Below, piece after piece: positions 11,649 to 23,318 of a stretch of 64,000 nucleotides of DNA. The notes beneath the pieces were generated by a model. The model did no database searches. It was not told the origin of the DNA and was given only the letters and a program-made list of their open reading frames with translations. The translations under genes and the position numbers were made by a program. This DNA comes from Xenopus tropicalis. Lineage: Eukaryota; Chordata; Amphibia; Anura; Pipidae. How positions within the stretch are numbered: the stretch's first letter is position 1; each line of letters starts with the position of its first letter. The DNA is taken from the NCBI RefSeq assembly GCF_000004195.4, contig NC_030681.2, positions 135,431,506 through 135,495,505 on the forward strand, written 5' to 3'.

Positions 11649-12777
11649 CTAGCACTACATAAACATGTCAGCGAGTTTGTCTTATCTTGAAAAGAACAAT
11701 CTTTAGAAATGCTTCTAAACAGATACACTAAACTGCATTTCTCTGATATATTATTTTATATTTCCCTTCAGTAGATAGAGGTAAATTAGGAGAATGTGTG
11801 TACTTAGTATTGTGCATTGAAGTTAGGAAGCAGGGATATATAGGTGCTACTAGGACCTACAGAAGAGCTTAGTGTAATATGAAAAACAGAGGCTCTCAAA
11901 AGAAAGCAGGTCAAATCCCAAGGAATGCACCAGGTATGTATAAAGCCAGCCGATGATGAAACAGAATGCCGCTACTTTGAAAACCGCAGGAGGTTCTGTG
12001 ATTAGCGATGACAAAGAGAAATGGCAAGTGTCAGAACTTTTAGAAAAAGGTGACATCTGAAAAAAAGTGACAACCGAGGAAGGATTTACCTACAGTCGAC
12101 ATCAATAGTGGGAAAGCAGGTTGAGAGGCAGATCACACACAGCGCTAACAATATATTTCTGACAATACACTTATTAATAGAGATGAGTAAATCGCTTGAT
12201 ATTTCAGGCTCCCCTTTGCTGTCAAACATTCCCCCCCACCTTCCTTAGTTCATAACAAGGTCACAGGCATATGAATACATAGCTCTACAGACTGCATCTT
12301 ATATGCCAATATAGTAAATAATCATTCATCCTATAATTAACCTTATTGGCCTTCAACCTGGGTCCCCCTTCCATTGCCTTATAGTTTGGGGACCACTGTG
12401 CCAAGGACACACATAGTGCAGCCCCAATGTTTGAACTCTCTGCAACTTCAGTGCCAGCTGTCATTGTAACATTAAAAAGCAGCAAAAGGGGATTTCAAAT
12501 ATTGAAGAATTGGTCAGATATATGTGGGCCTGAGGTTTTCTTTCCAGGGGGTATAATGTACATTGTTGATGTTGCCAACTCTTCAATGCACAGCCATGCA
12601 AATATCCTACAAGTGTTCTTGTTATTATCACATGAACAGCTTGGACACTTTGTTTTTTTGTAGGTGCAAATACACATATAATGGCGCCTCCAGGCAAAAC
12701 TCAGGTTGGGTTGCCTTTAATGCCCCACTCAAGTTCAGGCTGTGTCAGGATGTAGGTAGGACGTGGGTAATAATTCC
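11649..12777. other. No gene recognised; part may be conserved
   Basis: No repeat ends are visible. Positions 11930-12180 ('gatgaaacagaatgccgcta', 'ctgtgattagcgatgacaaa') are of mixed composition and could be a conserved element, without proof. Open frames of 60-80 codons on both strands at 12285-12781 overlap one another and show no domain. Confidence 0.3.
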
Positions 12778-12845
12778 TTAAAGGGACAGTGCCCTTAACT
12801 TTACTCGGTAGTCCAACTCTGGTTAGAAAGGAACAGGTATTTGTG
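12778..12845 (+). mobile_element. Left-end fragment of a TTAA MITE
   Basis: TTAAAGGGACAGTG at 12778 matches the end type of the other TTAA elements. The matching right end is not visible; the L2-like tail that follows may have truncated it. Confidence 0.4.
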
Positions 12846-12857
12846 TCTGTAAGTTAC

Positions 12858-13061
12858 CCCTCCCATATAGATTGCAAGCTCTACGGGGCAGGGACCTCCT
12901 TCATCTTGTGTTTCTGACTCTTATTGCAACTGTACCTTGTATTTATTTGTATTTATTGTTGTACTTTGTATTTATCCATTATCTTTAACCCCCCTGTCTG
13001 TATTAATGAATTCTACTGTACAGTGCTGCGTACATAAGTAGCGCTTTATAAATAAAGACAT
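12858..13061 (+). mobile_element. L2-like LINE/SINE 3' tail
   Basis: The segment 'gattgcaagctctacggggc' plus 'agggacctcc', then 'gtacagtgctgcgtacataa' and 'gcgctttataaataaa', is the frog form of the 3' end shared by L2 LINEs and their SINEs (in mammals: an AGACTGTAAGCTCC...GGGCAGGGAC block ending in a short AT-rich tail). Only the 3' end is present, as usual for 5'-truncated retroposition. Confidence 0.65.
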
Positions 13062-13074
13062 GCATACATACAGG

Positions 13075-13947
13075 TAGACTCTTTGTCATGCAGATAACTT
13101 TTTATTCACAGCCGATGGTCACCGTTGCATTCAGACAGGCAGGCACTTCAAATGGTACATACAATTCTTTCTCCTTCCAAGGGCTTCTGAGGCCAGTTGC
13201 ACAGCTTAGGTAAATTATCTCTTCAATTCCGCTACCATGGACCTAGTCCCACTTATCTACTCTAGTGGTCCGATATCCACTCTAGTACCCCTCCACTCTC
13301 TTTAGTGGTCCGGTACTCTGCAGTGATACCCCTCTACTCTTCCCGGATAGGACTTTTTACCTACGGATTCTGTCCAGAAGCCTTTTGCACTCTTCCTAAC
13401 TGTTCCTATACTGGCACTGGATTCCATGACTAACGAGAGACCCGTTGGAACCTGGTTTTCCTTTCCCCTTCTGGGGGGCGGAGGCTGCCTGTTCTATCTA
13501 CTCTGACTGCCTCGTGCATGTAATGCTCGCTATTACACCCCTCTAACCTATGCTAGCTATTCCTCTACTACTGCCCAGGTCCTAACTCACCTCATGTCGA
13601 TAGATGTTAACTTGACCACACCCTCCTGTCAAAGGCCATGAACCTGGGTTTGGCGGCTCCTTTTATACCTTCCTGCCTGAACTGCCCCCTGGTGGCTGGG
13701 TGTCTAAATTACACTTAGCTATTTTAATTATACCCATTACTATACTAGTAGCCAAACAAAGCAATAACACTTTCATAACACTTAACAAATTCACCAGAAC
13801 ACATATTAAGCATACAAATTTCTCCTCTCTTTGCACCAACATTTTCCACCTCCTTACAAGACTACAGCTCGAAACAATTTTAAACCATTTGCTAAAATAA
13901 TGTGGACAAGTTGAATCTATTAGACAGGGGGCGAGCTGTCACATAGC
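13075..13947 (-). mobile_element. Possible antisense solo LTR
   Basis: Read on the minus strand it starts TGTGACAGCTCGCCCCC (complement at about 13930-13947), has a TATA box in 'aaggtataaaaggagcc' (about 13654-13670) and a polyadenylation signal in 'gctgtgaataaaaag' (about 13100-13115). This is the order of an LTR U3-R-U5. The sequence is C-rich on the + strand, unlike its neighbours. I cannot define a target duplication and no internal retroelement sequence is present, so solo LTR is an inference. Confidence 0.4.
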
Positions 13948-14964
13948 GAGAAACCAAATGAATAAAGAAAATAAGTTTCTTTGATAATGCAAAGTAATAT
14001 ATATCAAGCTAGGCTCAAACAGCCTGGGCAGAATACAGTAGGAAATTCACACCGAGGAGCCAGGAGAGGAAGGCTTCCTTTCACAATCATTCCAATCTAT
14101 TGCATGAAATGAATATTTAAAACAATGCATTTCAGTAAGCAGTTGGCTGAGCCTTAATAGAATTTCAATTGCCACAATGATGTTAGTCGGTTTATAGGGT
14201 GTCTGCAGGGGGGATTGAGATTTCTTCTCTTACTTCTGCCATGTAAAGAAGCTACTGATAAACCTGACAAGTAGGGAGGGAGATTCCTGTGATTCTGCTC
14301 TTCTGAGGGCTGTTGAAGGGCAACTTCTGTGAACATGAAAATGTCATTTAAGCTTTAGCTCATGGAAATAACTAAATGTAATCAATTAAAAATTCTTGCA
14401 ATTGTTGCAATAATCAAGTTACTTTTCACTACTCCCCTATCAGCAAGCTCTGTTAATCATATTTTGTAAAATTTTCAATAAACAACATTAAAACCATCTC
14501 AGCAATCTGTCTCTCTTCATTCCCAAGTCATGCAAAAGTTGGGGTCAGAGTTTGATTGACAGGTAGGCATAATAATTCTTTTAGGGGGGTGCTCCCTATC
14601 CTAGCAAACTCAAATAACCAACTCCAGCACAAACAAAAAGCTAACAAAATAACTGGCTCTGGCACAAATCCTGCAAGCAGAGAGACAGTATTTCTGTCTG
14701 AGTCGGGTATTTTGAAATAGTGAGCTCTAGTACATCTTCTGGTCAAATGGTGGATTCCCCCTAAAACCCTAAACGATGTATTACACCTAATTTTTAATCC
14801 AAATCTGATTCCGACTCCTGTATGAAGAAACAGGTTTCTGAGGTGGGGGGGGGAGGAGGTTGGTGCGAGTAAAAGGTAACTTGATTATTTCAGAAACAGA
14901 ATGTTTTAATGGTTCATATGAGATGAAACATACAGTATATTATATTTTAATTTTCACAATAGTA
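13948..14964. other. No gene recognised
   Basis: Roughly 1 kb with no repeat ends I can match. Short open frames on the minus strand (14154-14336, 14528-14746) have no recognisable domain. Confidence 0.35.
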
Positions 14965-15324
14965 CAAGTGTAGGATCCATTATTCAGAAATATGTTAAGC
15001 AGCATGTTCCAAATTACGTTAAGCTCATCTCCCGTTAGACTTTTAATCAAAAAATTATCAAAAAAAAAATTCCTTTTCTCTTTAACTATAAAACGGTACC
15101 TTGTACTTGATTCCAACTGATGTTGGCCTCATCAATCTGACCTCCCTCATTACCCCACTCCCTTTTATTTCCAGCTCCCTATCACTATTTTTACCAGGCA
15201 CTCCCCCGGCCCCTTAATACAGACAATAAAGAAATCCAGCTTTTATTAAAGATTAATATATTTGAAAGACTACATCTAGAAAACCCTAGGTCTCAAGCAT
15301 TCTGGATAAAAGATCCTATAGCTG
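14965..15324 (+). mobile_element. Degenerate CAGGTATGGG-type MITE without internal array
   Basis: It begins CAAGTGTAGGATCC after a TA and ends 'tctggataaaagatcctata' + 'gctg' before a TA, the worn ends of the family. It contains one copy of the 'aaaacggtaccttgtacttg' segment, which in other members is part of the 113-bp unit. Higher divergence suggests an old copy that never expanded. Confidence 0.7.
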
Positions 15325-15399
15325 TATATACAGGGCCACTCTTGGTTGTTGCACATTCAGGTTGAATTTAGTTTTTTTGCTCTTTGAACTATTTTAGTA

Positions 15400-16384
15400 C
15401 AAATATCAGACCCCTATATCCGGAAACCCATTATCCAGAGGGTTCCGAATTACGGAAAGGCCATCCCTGATAGACTTAATTTTAATCAAATAATTCACAT
15501 TTTAAAAAATGATTTCCTTGGGTTTATTTCATGGTTAAATGATTCCCTTTTCTCTGTAATAATAAAACAGTACCTTGTACTTGATCCCAACTAAGATATA
15601 ATTACCCCTTATTGGGGCAGAACAGCCCTATTGGGTTTATTTAATGGTTAAATGATTCCCTTTTCTCTGTAATAATAAAACAGTACCTGTACTTGATCCG
15701 AACTAAGATATAATTACCCCTTATTGGGGGCAGAACAGCCCTATTGGGTTTATTTAATGGTTAAATGATTCCCTTTTCTCTGTAATAATAAAACAGTACC
15801 TGTACTTGATCCGAACTAAGATATAATTACCCCTTATTGGGGGCAGAACAGCCCTATTGGGTTTATTTCATGGTTAAATGATTCTCTTTTCTCTGTAATA
15901 ATAAAACAGTACCTGTACTTGATCCCAACTAAGATATAATTACCCCTTATTGGGGCAGAACAGCCCTATTGGGTTTATTTCATGGTTAAATGATTCCCTT
16001 TTCTCTGTAATAATAAAACAGTACCTGTACTTGATCCCAACTAAGATATATTTAATGGTTAAATGATTCCCTTTTCTCTGTAATAATAAAACAGTACCTG
16101 TACTTGATCCCAACTAAGATATAATTACCCCTTATTGGGGGCAGAACAGCCCTATTGGGTTTATTTAATATTCCCTTTTCTCTGTAATAATAAAACAGTA
16201 CCTTGTACTTGATCCCAACTAAGATAAAATTAATCCGTATTGGAGGCGAAACAATCCTATTGGGTTTTATTACTGTTGAAATCATTTTTTTAGCAGACTT
16301 AAGGTTGGAGATCCAAATTACGGAAAGATCCCTTATCCAGAAAACCCCATCTCCTGAGCATTCTGGATTAGTGTCCCATACCTG
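15400..16384 (+). mobile_element. CAGGTATGGG-type MITE with internal 113-bp array
   Basis: The left end reads 'caaatatcagacccc' after TA (15398-15399). The right end reads 'gtgtcccatacctg' before TA (16385-16386). Between them the middle of the element is repeated about six times as a 112-114-bp unit (next entry). The element is non-coding; open frames on both strands around 16052-16391 are MITE translations. Confidence 0.9.
15530..16232 (+). repeat. 113-bp tandem array inside the MITE (about 6 units)
   Basis: The unit runs through 'ggttaaatgattcccttttc', 'taataataaaacagtacctg', 'cttgatcccaactaagatat' and 'ccttattgggggcagaacag'. Units differ by tttcatgg/tttaatgg, four or five Gs, and ccgaac/cccaac. 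One unit near 16040-16060 lacks about 65 bp. Each unit corresponds to the central part of the unexpanded MITE. Confidence 0.92.
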
Positions 16385-17210
16385 TAAATAAGCCCTAATA
16401 TTCTCAATTTTGGAATTCCCTATAATTAAATCATTTTGTTGACTTAGAACTGGGCAAATATAGCTGTATATATCATGTAGTTGTTGGCTAGTGTTACTTC
16501 TTGTCTAGCTTTCAGTTTGCCCCGTAAGACTAAATAAAAAATCCATATGAACCAAGCTACAGTCGGCTCATTTGGCTGTGGGGAAGAGAGCAGGAGAAAG
16601 ATGAACTGTAACTATGCCCTATAATAATCCCGTACATGGCTTTACTGCCCGTATGTGCAGTGATATAACAGGACTGGTAAATCTGTTCCCTGCCAGATAA
16701 GGTGTGCCCTCCCTCTAACAACTTCCATTATCTCCAATGCTGCCAATTTTGTCTGTTTGTGAGTAAAATCACAGTAATTATTTCTTCCCCTCGTATATTA
16801 ATGCCACTTTCTTACATTTTAAGACACTTCCAATTACCTTCCAAGCGCACAAGGATATTTTTCTTTTTCCAACAGAATTTCTTCCTCCTGGCTCTGTTAA
16901 TGAAATCAGTGGTGCGTGCCCACGCAAATACACATTTTTTAGTCGACAAGTTATTTTCTCCCTGTCCGTGGTTAATAGTGAGTGCGGCACGCTCGGTGCG
17001 ATACCTCCAAATATTTCCTCGGAAATGGCTCATTATTTAGTCAGTAAATAGTTCTTGGCACAAACAGGGACGCAGACGGATTCCGTATCAAACATTTTCT
17101 GCCGTGCGTGATAATAGAAAAGTTAAATGTAATTGAACTGCTATGAACCCTGCCGGAATTCTCACACAGACATAGAACGGAATTTTGAGGGTTCTTATTT
17201 TTCAGCAGTT
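16385..17210. other. Non-repetitive segment, candidate conserved element 16690-17200
   Basis: No MITE or LINE signature. Positions 16690-17200 have balanced composition and many CpGs ('gtgcggcacgctcggtgcga', 'gacgcagacggattccgtat'), unusual in this AT-rich window. A 112-codon plus-strand frame and two minus-strand frames overlap here, none with a recognisable domain. A conserved non-coding element is plausible; no direct evidence. Confidence 0.3.
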
Positions 17211-18379
17211 CATACAGGCAAATTCTTCCTTATTTGTTGTTTAAATCATGATTTCCTGTACAAATGGTAGGTTTTGGGTTTTAGTAATTAAATGTCGTAG
17301 ATTTTATTACACATATCACATATGTAAGGATTGGGATGAGTGCCAGTATAAGCAGAGGCTATTACAGTTAATATTGATGTTATTACAGTTGCTCCAAGCA
17401 ACATACTGGGAGGAATAGGTTTAGGTGCAGCCACTGTAGCCAGAGGATTAATAGTGTGTTCAGGGTTTTTTCAGTTGGTTCATATTTGTCCAAATTAATG
17501 ATAAAAAAGGGTAATTTTGTGTATTTTCTTAATTATGAAACATTGTTCAGATCTTGGGAGTTGGTTGCTATGGTCCAATTTAACCTAGCAGCCAGGCAGT
17601 GGTTCAAAAAAGAGATGGTAATATGAATAAAGGAGGGTCTAAATAGAAAGATAAGAGATAAAAAGTACCAATGACAATAAAATCGTAGCCTTACAGAGCA
17701 ATAGATTTTTGGTTGCTGACCCCCAATTAAAAGCTAGGAAGAGTCAGAAGAAGAAGGCTACTAATTCAAAAACTATTAAAAATAAAAAATGAGTACCAAT
17801 TGAAAAGTTGCTAAGAATAGGCAATTCTATAACATACTTAAAGTTAATCTGAAGGTGAAAGGAGACATATAGAATAAATGACCCCCTCCTCCAATCATGT
17901 AGGCAATCATGAATAATATACAGCACTGTTTTTACTCTTGGCTCCCTTTCTTGGAGCTCCATATAGATCCCTGTCTATGTTTCAAATGAGGGGTGGGTGT
18001 GTCCTAATGGTCTCTGCCAGACGCACAGTAGTAGGGGGATAGCCAATCACAGCCCTGCAGTCACACAAGCAACAACTGGCTTCAGTTCCCTATTAGGTCA
18101 GTCTAACTGCTGATTGGTTCCTATCCTACAGTGCAGTGGTCCCGCCGGCCCCCCTGCACAGCCTGGGAAAGGAGGCAGCAGGAAGTGGAATAGATTGGCG
18201 AGACAGTAGGGTTTTTGCAGAAATTTTCAAGAAATCAGCCTAAAAAGCTACTTTATTAAGCACAATACTTCCATATTTAGAGGAACAGTATGAGTGCAGT
18301 AATCAATTCTAGATTTTTTCAAGTTATATTCTTATATTTAAGCCTTTATATTTTGGAAATGATTACATTTATTGGCTTT
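17211..18379. other. Degenerate repeat remnants, no gene
   Basis: Positions 17560-17865 ('gttggttgctatggtccaat', 'ttggttgctgacccccaatt', 'aaagttaatctgaaggtgaa') resemble remnants of an old short element with a worn TTAA-type end. Positions 17990-18200 include 'gatagccaatcacagccctg' and 'ctgattggttcctatcctac', an inverted pair of CCAAT-like words typical of foldback elements. Boundaries cannot be fixed. Confidence 0.3.
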
Positions 18380-18990
18380 AAAAGCTGCAGTAAGGGAACG
18401 GTTTAATGCCTCGTAAAATGTAGCAATTACAAGGTTTATTCTCACTTAATAAATCCTTTGGAAGACGACCTGAAGAAATATGATGCTGGGACGATAGAAC
18501 ATAGAGGTTCCAATGAATCACTTACTGCCATTCACTTATTATCTCATATTAGCTCATATATTATTACGTACGTGCTGTTAGGAACCCAAAGATCCTGCGG
18601 ACGGCAATTGATCAAAATATAAATAGTGTGATAATTTTACATTGCCGTCAGCGGTTGATATGTTTGAACCGGGCACATAGCAGAGCGCTAAGTGTTTTCT
18701 ACAACCCTGTGTTCTGCGGATACTTTTCCCTGGCTATAAACCTGTGGCATTGATTTAAATAAGTTACCGGACTTAAATATATGCAAAAATCAATAGCAAT
18801 AATTTACTGTTATTGGTTGCTTTATCAGTCAATCAGAGAAGTGTTTCTTTTTAATTAATATTGCTAGAAATGTCAATAATGTCGGGACTGTTTGATCAAG
18901 TGTTGTCCGTTTCACAGTATTTTGTGATAAAAATCAAAGCGTCATTGATTTCTTTGCTGATGGTATAATTCATTGCTCACACCATGTCTC
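18380..18990. other. Candidate conserved non-coding segment
   Basis: About 600 bp of mixed-composition sequence without repeat signatures, with CpGs in 'attattacgtacgtgctg' and 'acattgccgtcagcggttga', and homeobox-like TTAATTAATA and 'tcaatagcaataattta' words near 18790-18865. No open frame of note. Regulatory function is a guess from composition. Confidence 0.28.
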
Positions 18991-19141
18991 TAAGCCTTTT
19001 CTACACTTTTTAATATAGTTCTGCAGCTATTCCAGAATTTCCCTCCCAGACAAGGTTAACATTGATCAACCTTGTAACCTCATAAACTGAACATGAATCA
19101 TCAATAACCACGGTAGGAGATGGGAAAACCTGAATGCTGTC

Positions 19142-19268
19142 TTAAAGGGCACGTAAACCCACACTTAAACATGGCCAATATGTGCCCAGCTTTGGTAAGG
19201 CATTGAAACTCCACCCTTGAAAACTATTAGTGCCCCATTGTAGTCCTTATGTATGGAAGATTGTTTCA
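19142..19268 (+). mobile_element. Left-end fragment of a TTAA MITE
   Basis: TTAAAGGGCACGTAAACCC at 19142 has the TTAAAGG end of the TTAA class. The element is cut by the hAT-like element that begins at 19277, and no matching right end is visible after 20066. Confidence 0.5.
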
Positions 19269-19276
19269 ATCTAAAC

Positions 19277-20066
19277 CAGTGATCCCTAATCAGTGGCTCG
19301 TGAACAACATGTTACTTACCACCCCCTTTGACGTTGCTCCCAGTGGCCTCAAAGTAGGTGCTGATTTTTACATCTCTTTAAGTTTTGGAAGCCCATAGAC
19401 ACAGTTTTACTGCAAGCAGAGCCTCCTGCAGGCCAGTAGTCCACATGATCTAGCAAAGTCTACATATATAGTGTGCCAACACAGGTTAATTAAACAATTT
19501 ATAAAAGGGGTCAAAGTTAAAGACAAAAATCTTTAACTAAAACAGTAGTTGACCTGGGTGTATATACCCCAGGTCCCCCGCCAAATATTTCTAGTACACA
19601 TGCAGTGAAGATCACATAAATATACACACACTCACCAATGCCGAAATTTGGTTCGGGTGCTTGGAGCCCTGAACCCGTAGCCCAAGGGAGCAAACTCAAA
19701 TCTCTGAAGAAAGCGACTCACAAAGCACCATGGTCAGCCAGAAAATGGATAAAACTCAAACTTTATTTACATCCTTAAAAACCCATGCGTACCTGCCTAC
19801 GATTAAGTGCGGGTACGCACGAAACGCGTCAGACGTTCTGGGTTTTTAAGGATGTAAATAAAGTTCGAGTTTTATCCATTTTCTGGCTGACCATGGTCCT
19901 TTGTGAGCCGCTTTCTTCAGAGACAGTAGTCCACATGGGCTGCCAAACAGCCAATCACAGCCCTTATTTACCATCCTCAAGGAACTTTTTTTATGCTTTT
20001 GCAGCTCACCAAGGCTTTCTACATCTGAGTGTGGCTCGTGAGTAAAAAAAAGTTGGGGGATCCCTG
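19277..20066 (+). mobile_element. hAT-like element (CAGTGATCCC...GGGGATCCCTG), split by a retroposon-like insert
   Basis: The ends CAGTGATCCCTAATC and 'ttgggggatccctg' match two other copies at 27978-28284 and 46590-46887. Flanks are atctaaac (19269-19276) and ctctaagc (20067-20074), six of eight identical, compatible with an old hAT duplication. Removing 19448-19923 and one 14-bp copy restores the order seen in the other copies, so the insertion is younger than the element. It is non-coding. Confidence 0.8.
19448..19923. mobile_element. 476-bp retroposon-like insert with terminal hairpin
   Basis: The insert is flanked by identical cagtagtccacatg copies (19434-19447 and 19924-19937). The host copies at 28.1 and 46.7 kb show the uninterrupted site. 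A 14-bp duplication fits target-primed reverse transcription. The last 223 bp form an inverted repeat: arms 19701-19785 and 19839-19923, about 85 bp each with few mismatches, around a loop with its own inverted word tgcgtacc/gggtacgca and the motif 'cacgaaacgcgtcagacg'. The 60-residue minus frame inside is not a gene. Confidence 0.75.
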
Positions 20067-20574
20067 CTCTAAGCTATTACACTAGAGTAAGAGCATGGTT
20101 TTCCATTCAGCATTCTACTTATTAGAAAGGACATTACCCATATATACAGCAAAACGGGGGTTATGTTATACTTTGTAAAAGGAGTAATAGTTGAGGAAGT
20201 TCTTGTAACCAATCTGCAGATAGCATTTACTGTTTGGTTAGTGGAAGTTATTAGACCTGAACCAAACTTTGCACATTTTATTACATTATCCCCTCAATTA
20301 AATCCTAATATCTATGTACATTTCAAGGGAAATTAAACCTTCAACATATAATTCATTTTAGTCCCAGTTTACAGCTCTCACCCAACTGCATCCCTGACAC
20401 TCCCTTTACTGTACTGTGGTCCAGTAGTTCCTTCTGAACTGGTTAGTGTTGGGGGCGGTCATCTTTGTAGCACCATTCCAACTTGCAACGTTTATGACAG
20501 TGATCAGTGGTTGCAGTGCAGCGTGGCTTTGAACACCTCTACTGTATGAAGCTTTGCACTTTAGGAAAGCCATT
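20067..20574. other. No gene recognised
   Basis: Sequence without identifiable repeat ends. 'gttgggggcggtcatctttg' near 20450 stands out as GC-rich but gives no identity. Confidence 0.35.
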
Positions 20575-20770
20575 TTCCAAGCTCTGAATTACTGTAAGGC
20601 CATCTCCCATAGACTCCATTTTAGTCAATGAATTAAAATTTTTAAAAATACGTTCTTATTGGAGGCAAAACAATCATCAGACTAAAGATATGGTGATCTA
20701 AATTATGGGAAGACCTCATATCCAGAAAACCCCAGGTCCTGAGCATTCTGGATAACAGGTCCCCTATCTG
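20575..20770 (+). mobile_element. Internally deleted CAGGTATGGG-type MITE
   Basis: The segment keeps 'gccatctcccatagactcc' from the left part and 'gagcattctggataacaggt' from the right part, ending 'cccctatctg' before TA. The outer left end and the middle that forms the 113-bp unit are missing. Confidence 0.75.
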
Positions 20771-21474
20771 TACTACATGTGCATGGTTAAGTTGGGGAGA
20801 AATGGCAGTAAAAGGACCATGGGGGTGGTTTACTGGGGATAAAACAAAGAAATATGGGAATTAGTTCCCTGATAAGCTGAGCTACTGTGACAAATAAAGG
20901 CTGCATATAGCAAAGTACAACCTTTACATTACGGCACATTCACTTACCCCCATGTAGTGAGCTAAGTGCAATTATGGATGCAATAACCATGTTTTTTTTC
21001 CCACAATAAACCGTTTTTCCCCATAATTCATGTGTCATTGCGGGTACAACACAGGCACTTTATCAGACACAATTGCTCTGCATCCAGTGCAACTGTGTCC
21101 ATTTAGCCAAAATGGATATAACTGCATGTTGCCCTCTGCATCTGCAAACTTAAATAAACCCCATTTTATTATTTTCATTATCAAATAAATGCCCCATATT
21201 AAGATATGTGAGGTCTGGAATAGAAAACCCTTATGTATTGCAGAAGAACTTCTTTTACCCAAAAATCAATCAATAAATAATGGAATGAAATGAATATTAT
21301 ATTCTGTATATGGTACTAAATCATTTTAAAATTGAATTCCATATTGTAAGAATGTCCGAGTCAGTAAGGGAGTCAGTAAGAAGCTTTAGATTGGAAGCTA
21401 AAATATTATCAGTGATACCTGTGCAACTATAGCAAACTTATGACAATTTTTGATGTATCTGAACCCTAGCTTAC
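20771..21474. other. No gene recognised
   Basis: AT-rich, no repeat boundary recognised. The 75-codon minus frame at 21035-21262 has no recognisable domain. Confidence 0.35.
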
Positions 21475-21894
21475 GGGCTTATTTAGCAATTTCTGAGTCT
21501 GTTAATTGGAAAGTTGTCTAAATCGAATAAACTCTTATTTAAAAAAAAAAAAAAACCCTGAATGTTTGCTGATTTATTAATAAGGAAAATATGTATATTA
21601 ATTTTAATTTATTAATAAATATCGGACATTTTCGTTTTTAAACCATAATTTGTATTATGGGAGTTTTAGTGCAAAAAAACTTGAATTGTGGATTTGAGTT
21701 TTTTTGGGGTTCAAAAACTTGAATGTCTGATATTTATTGAGTGCGAAAAATCTGAAAACTCAAATGTAAAACTTCAGCATCAAACAGCTTGTGAGTTTAT
21801 GTAGAAGTCAATGGGAGTTGTCCTAGGCAAAGTCAAGCCAAATTTTAGAAAGAAACTCTCCAATTCACAGACTTGAAAATTGATAAATAAGCCC
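21475..21894. mobile_element. MITE with GGGCTTATTTA ends
   Basis: The outer ends GGGCTTATTTAGCAA and 'attgataaataagccc' are inverted copies. The interior contains a second inverted pair, 'aaatatcggacattttcg' with 'aacttgaatgtctgatattt'. This is the class of 'GGG..TTATTTA' elements also seen at 6028 and 42125. A poly-A tract lies at 21540-21554. It is non-coding. Confidence 0.65.
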
Positions 21895-22480
21895 ATTAAT
21901 GTTGCTTTGCAAAATATTTAAACCTAAAAAGTCTGTATACCTCTGCTTTAAAGAACTGTAAAATCATTTTCGAACCCCAAAATGATATTTCTGGAAAAAA
22001 AAAATGTTTGCATCTGTATAAAGCCGACGTGACTTTTACTCCGATATAAAGAGCCATTACCTGAGCTTCCATTAATCAGTTTAATGTTGAGTAGTTCCTC
22101 CAGACTGATCATTAATTTTGTAGGTATAAGATAATTATACACCTGCATGTGAATTTCAAAGAAAGAAATCTCATGTCTTTCCTCAGTACCTCACAGTGAT
22201 TGATGACAATTGTTTTTTATTATGTGCAGAGAATGGGTTTGTCTTCATGTTAGCAGAAAATGTATTTCAAACAGCCATTCCATTAACATGCAGCAGGACT
22301 GCGATTAGCAGTGTAAGTAATTGTAGCCCTCACACTTTCCATATAGAACAACAAGGAAAAGTCAGTCACTCTAGGGAAATGCTAAGGGAATGACTAAAAT
22401 GGTTAAACTCACACAAAATGGTTTGATATAATAAAAAATAATGGACATTTATTTCTATAGGCTCCACAATACGATGGATT
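21895..22480. other. Candidate conserved non-coding segment (22010-22400)
   Basis: Not repetitive. It contains 'tataaagccgacgtgacttt', 'ccattaatcagtttaatg' and 'actgatcattaattttg', a density of ATTA/TAAT words common in developmental enhancers. This is suggestive only. Two ~65-codon frames, one per strand, are short and unconvincing. Confidence 0.28.
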
Positions 22481-23318
22481 GATAACAGTCCTATTGGGTT
22501 TATTTAATGGTTAAATGATTCCCTTTTCTCTGTAATAATAAAACAGTACCTGTACTTGATCCCAACTAAGATATAATTACCCCTTATTGGGGCAGAACAG
22601 CCCTATTGGGTAAATTTAATGGTTAAATGATTCCCTTTTCTCTGTAATAATAAAACAGTACCTGTACTTGATCCCAACTAAGATATAATTACCCCTTATT
22701 GGGGGCAGAACAGCCCTATTGGGTTTATTTAATGGTTAAATGATTCCCTTTTCTCTGTAATAATAAAACAGTACCTGTACTTGATCCCAACTAAGATATA
22801 ATTACCCCTTATTGGGGCAGAACAGTCCTATTGGGTTTATTTAATGGTTAAATGATTCCCTTTTCTCTGTAATAATAAAACAGTACCTGTACTTGATCCC
22901 AACTAAGATATAATTAATCCTTATTGGGGGCAGAACAGCCCTATTGGGTTTATTTAATGGTTAAATGATTCCCTTTTCTCTGTAATAATAAAACAGTACC
23001 TGTACTTGATCCCAACTAAGATATAATTACCCCTTATTGGGGGCAGAACAGCCCTATTGGGTTTATTTAATGGTTAAATGATTCCCTTTTCTCTGTAATA
23101 ATAAAACAGTACCTGTACTTGATCCCAACTAAGATATAATTACCCCTTATTGGGGGCAGAACAGCCCTATTGGGTTTATTTAATGGTTAAATGATTCCCT
23201 TTTCTCTGTAATAATAAAACAGTACCTGTACTTGATCCCAACTAAGATATAATTAATCCTTATTGGGGGCAGAACAGCCCTATTGGGTTTATTTAATGGT
23301 TAAATGATTCCCTTTTCT

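Noticed and set aside
16052..16391. Open frames on both strands within a MITE
   Set aside because: Translations of the repeated MITE unit; the same peptides would arise from every copy.
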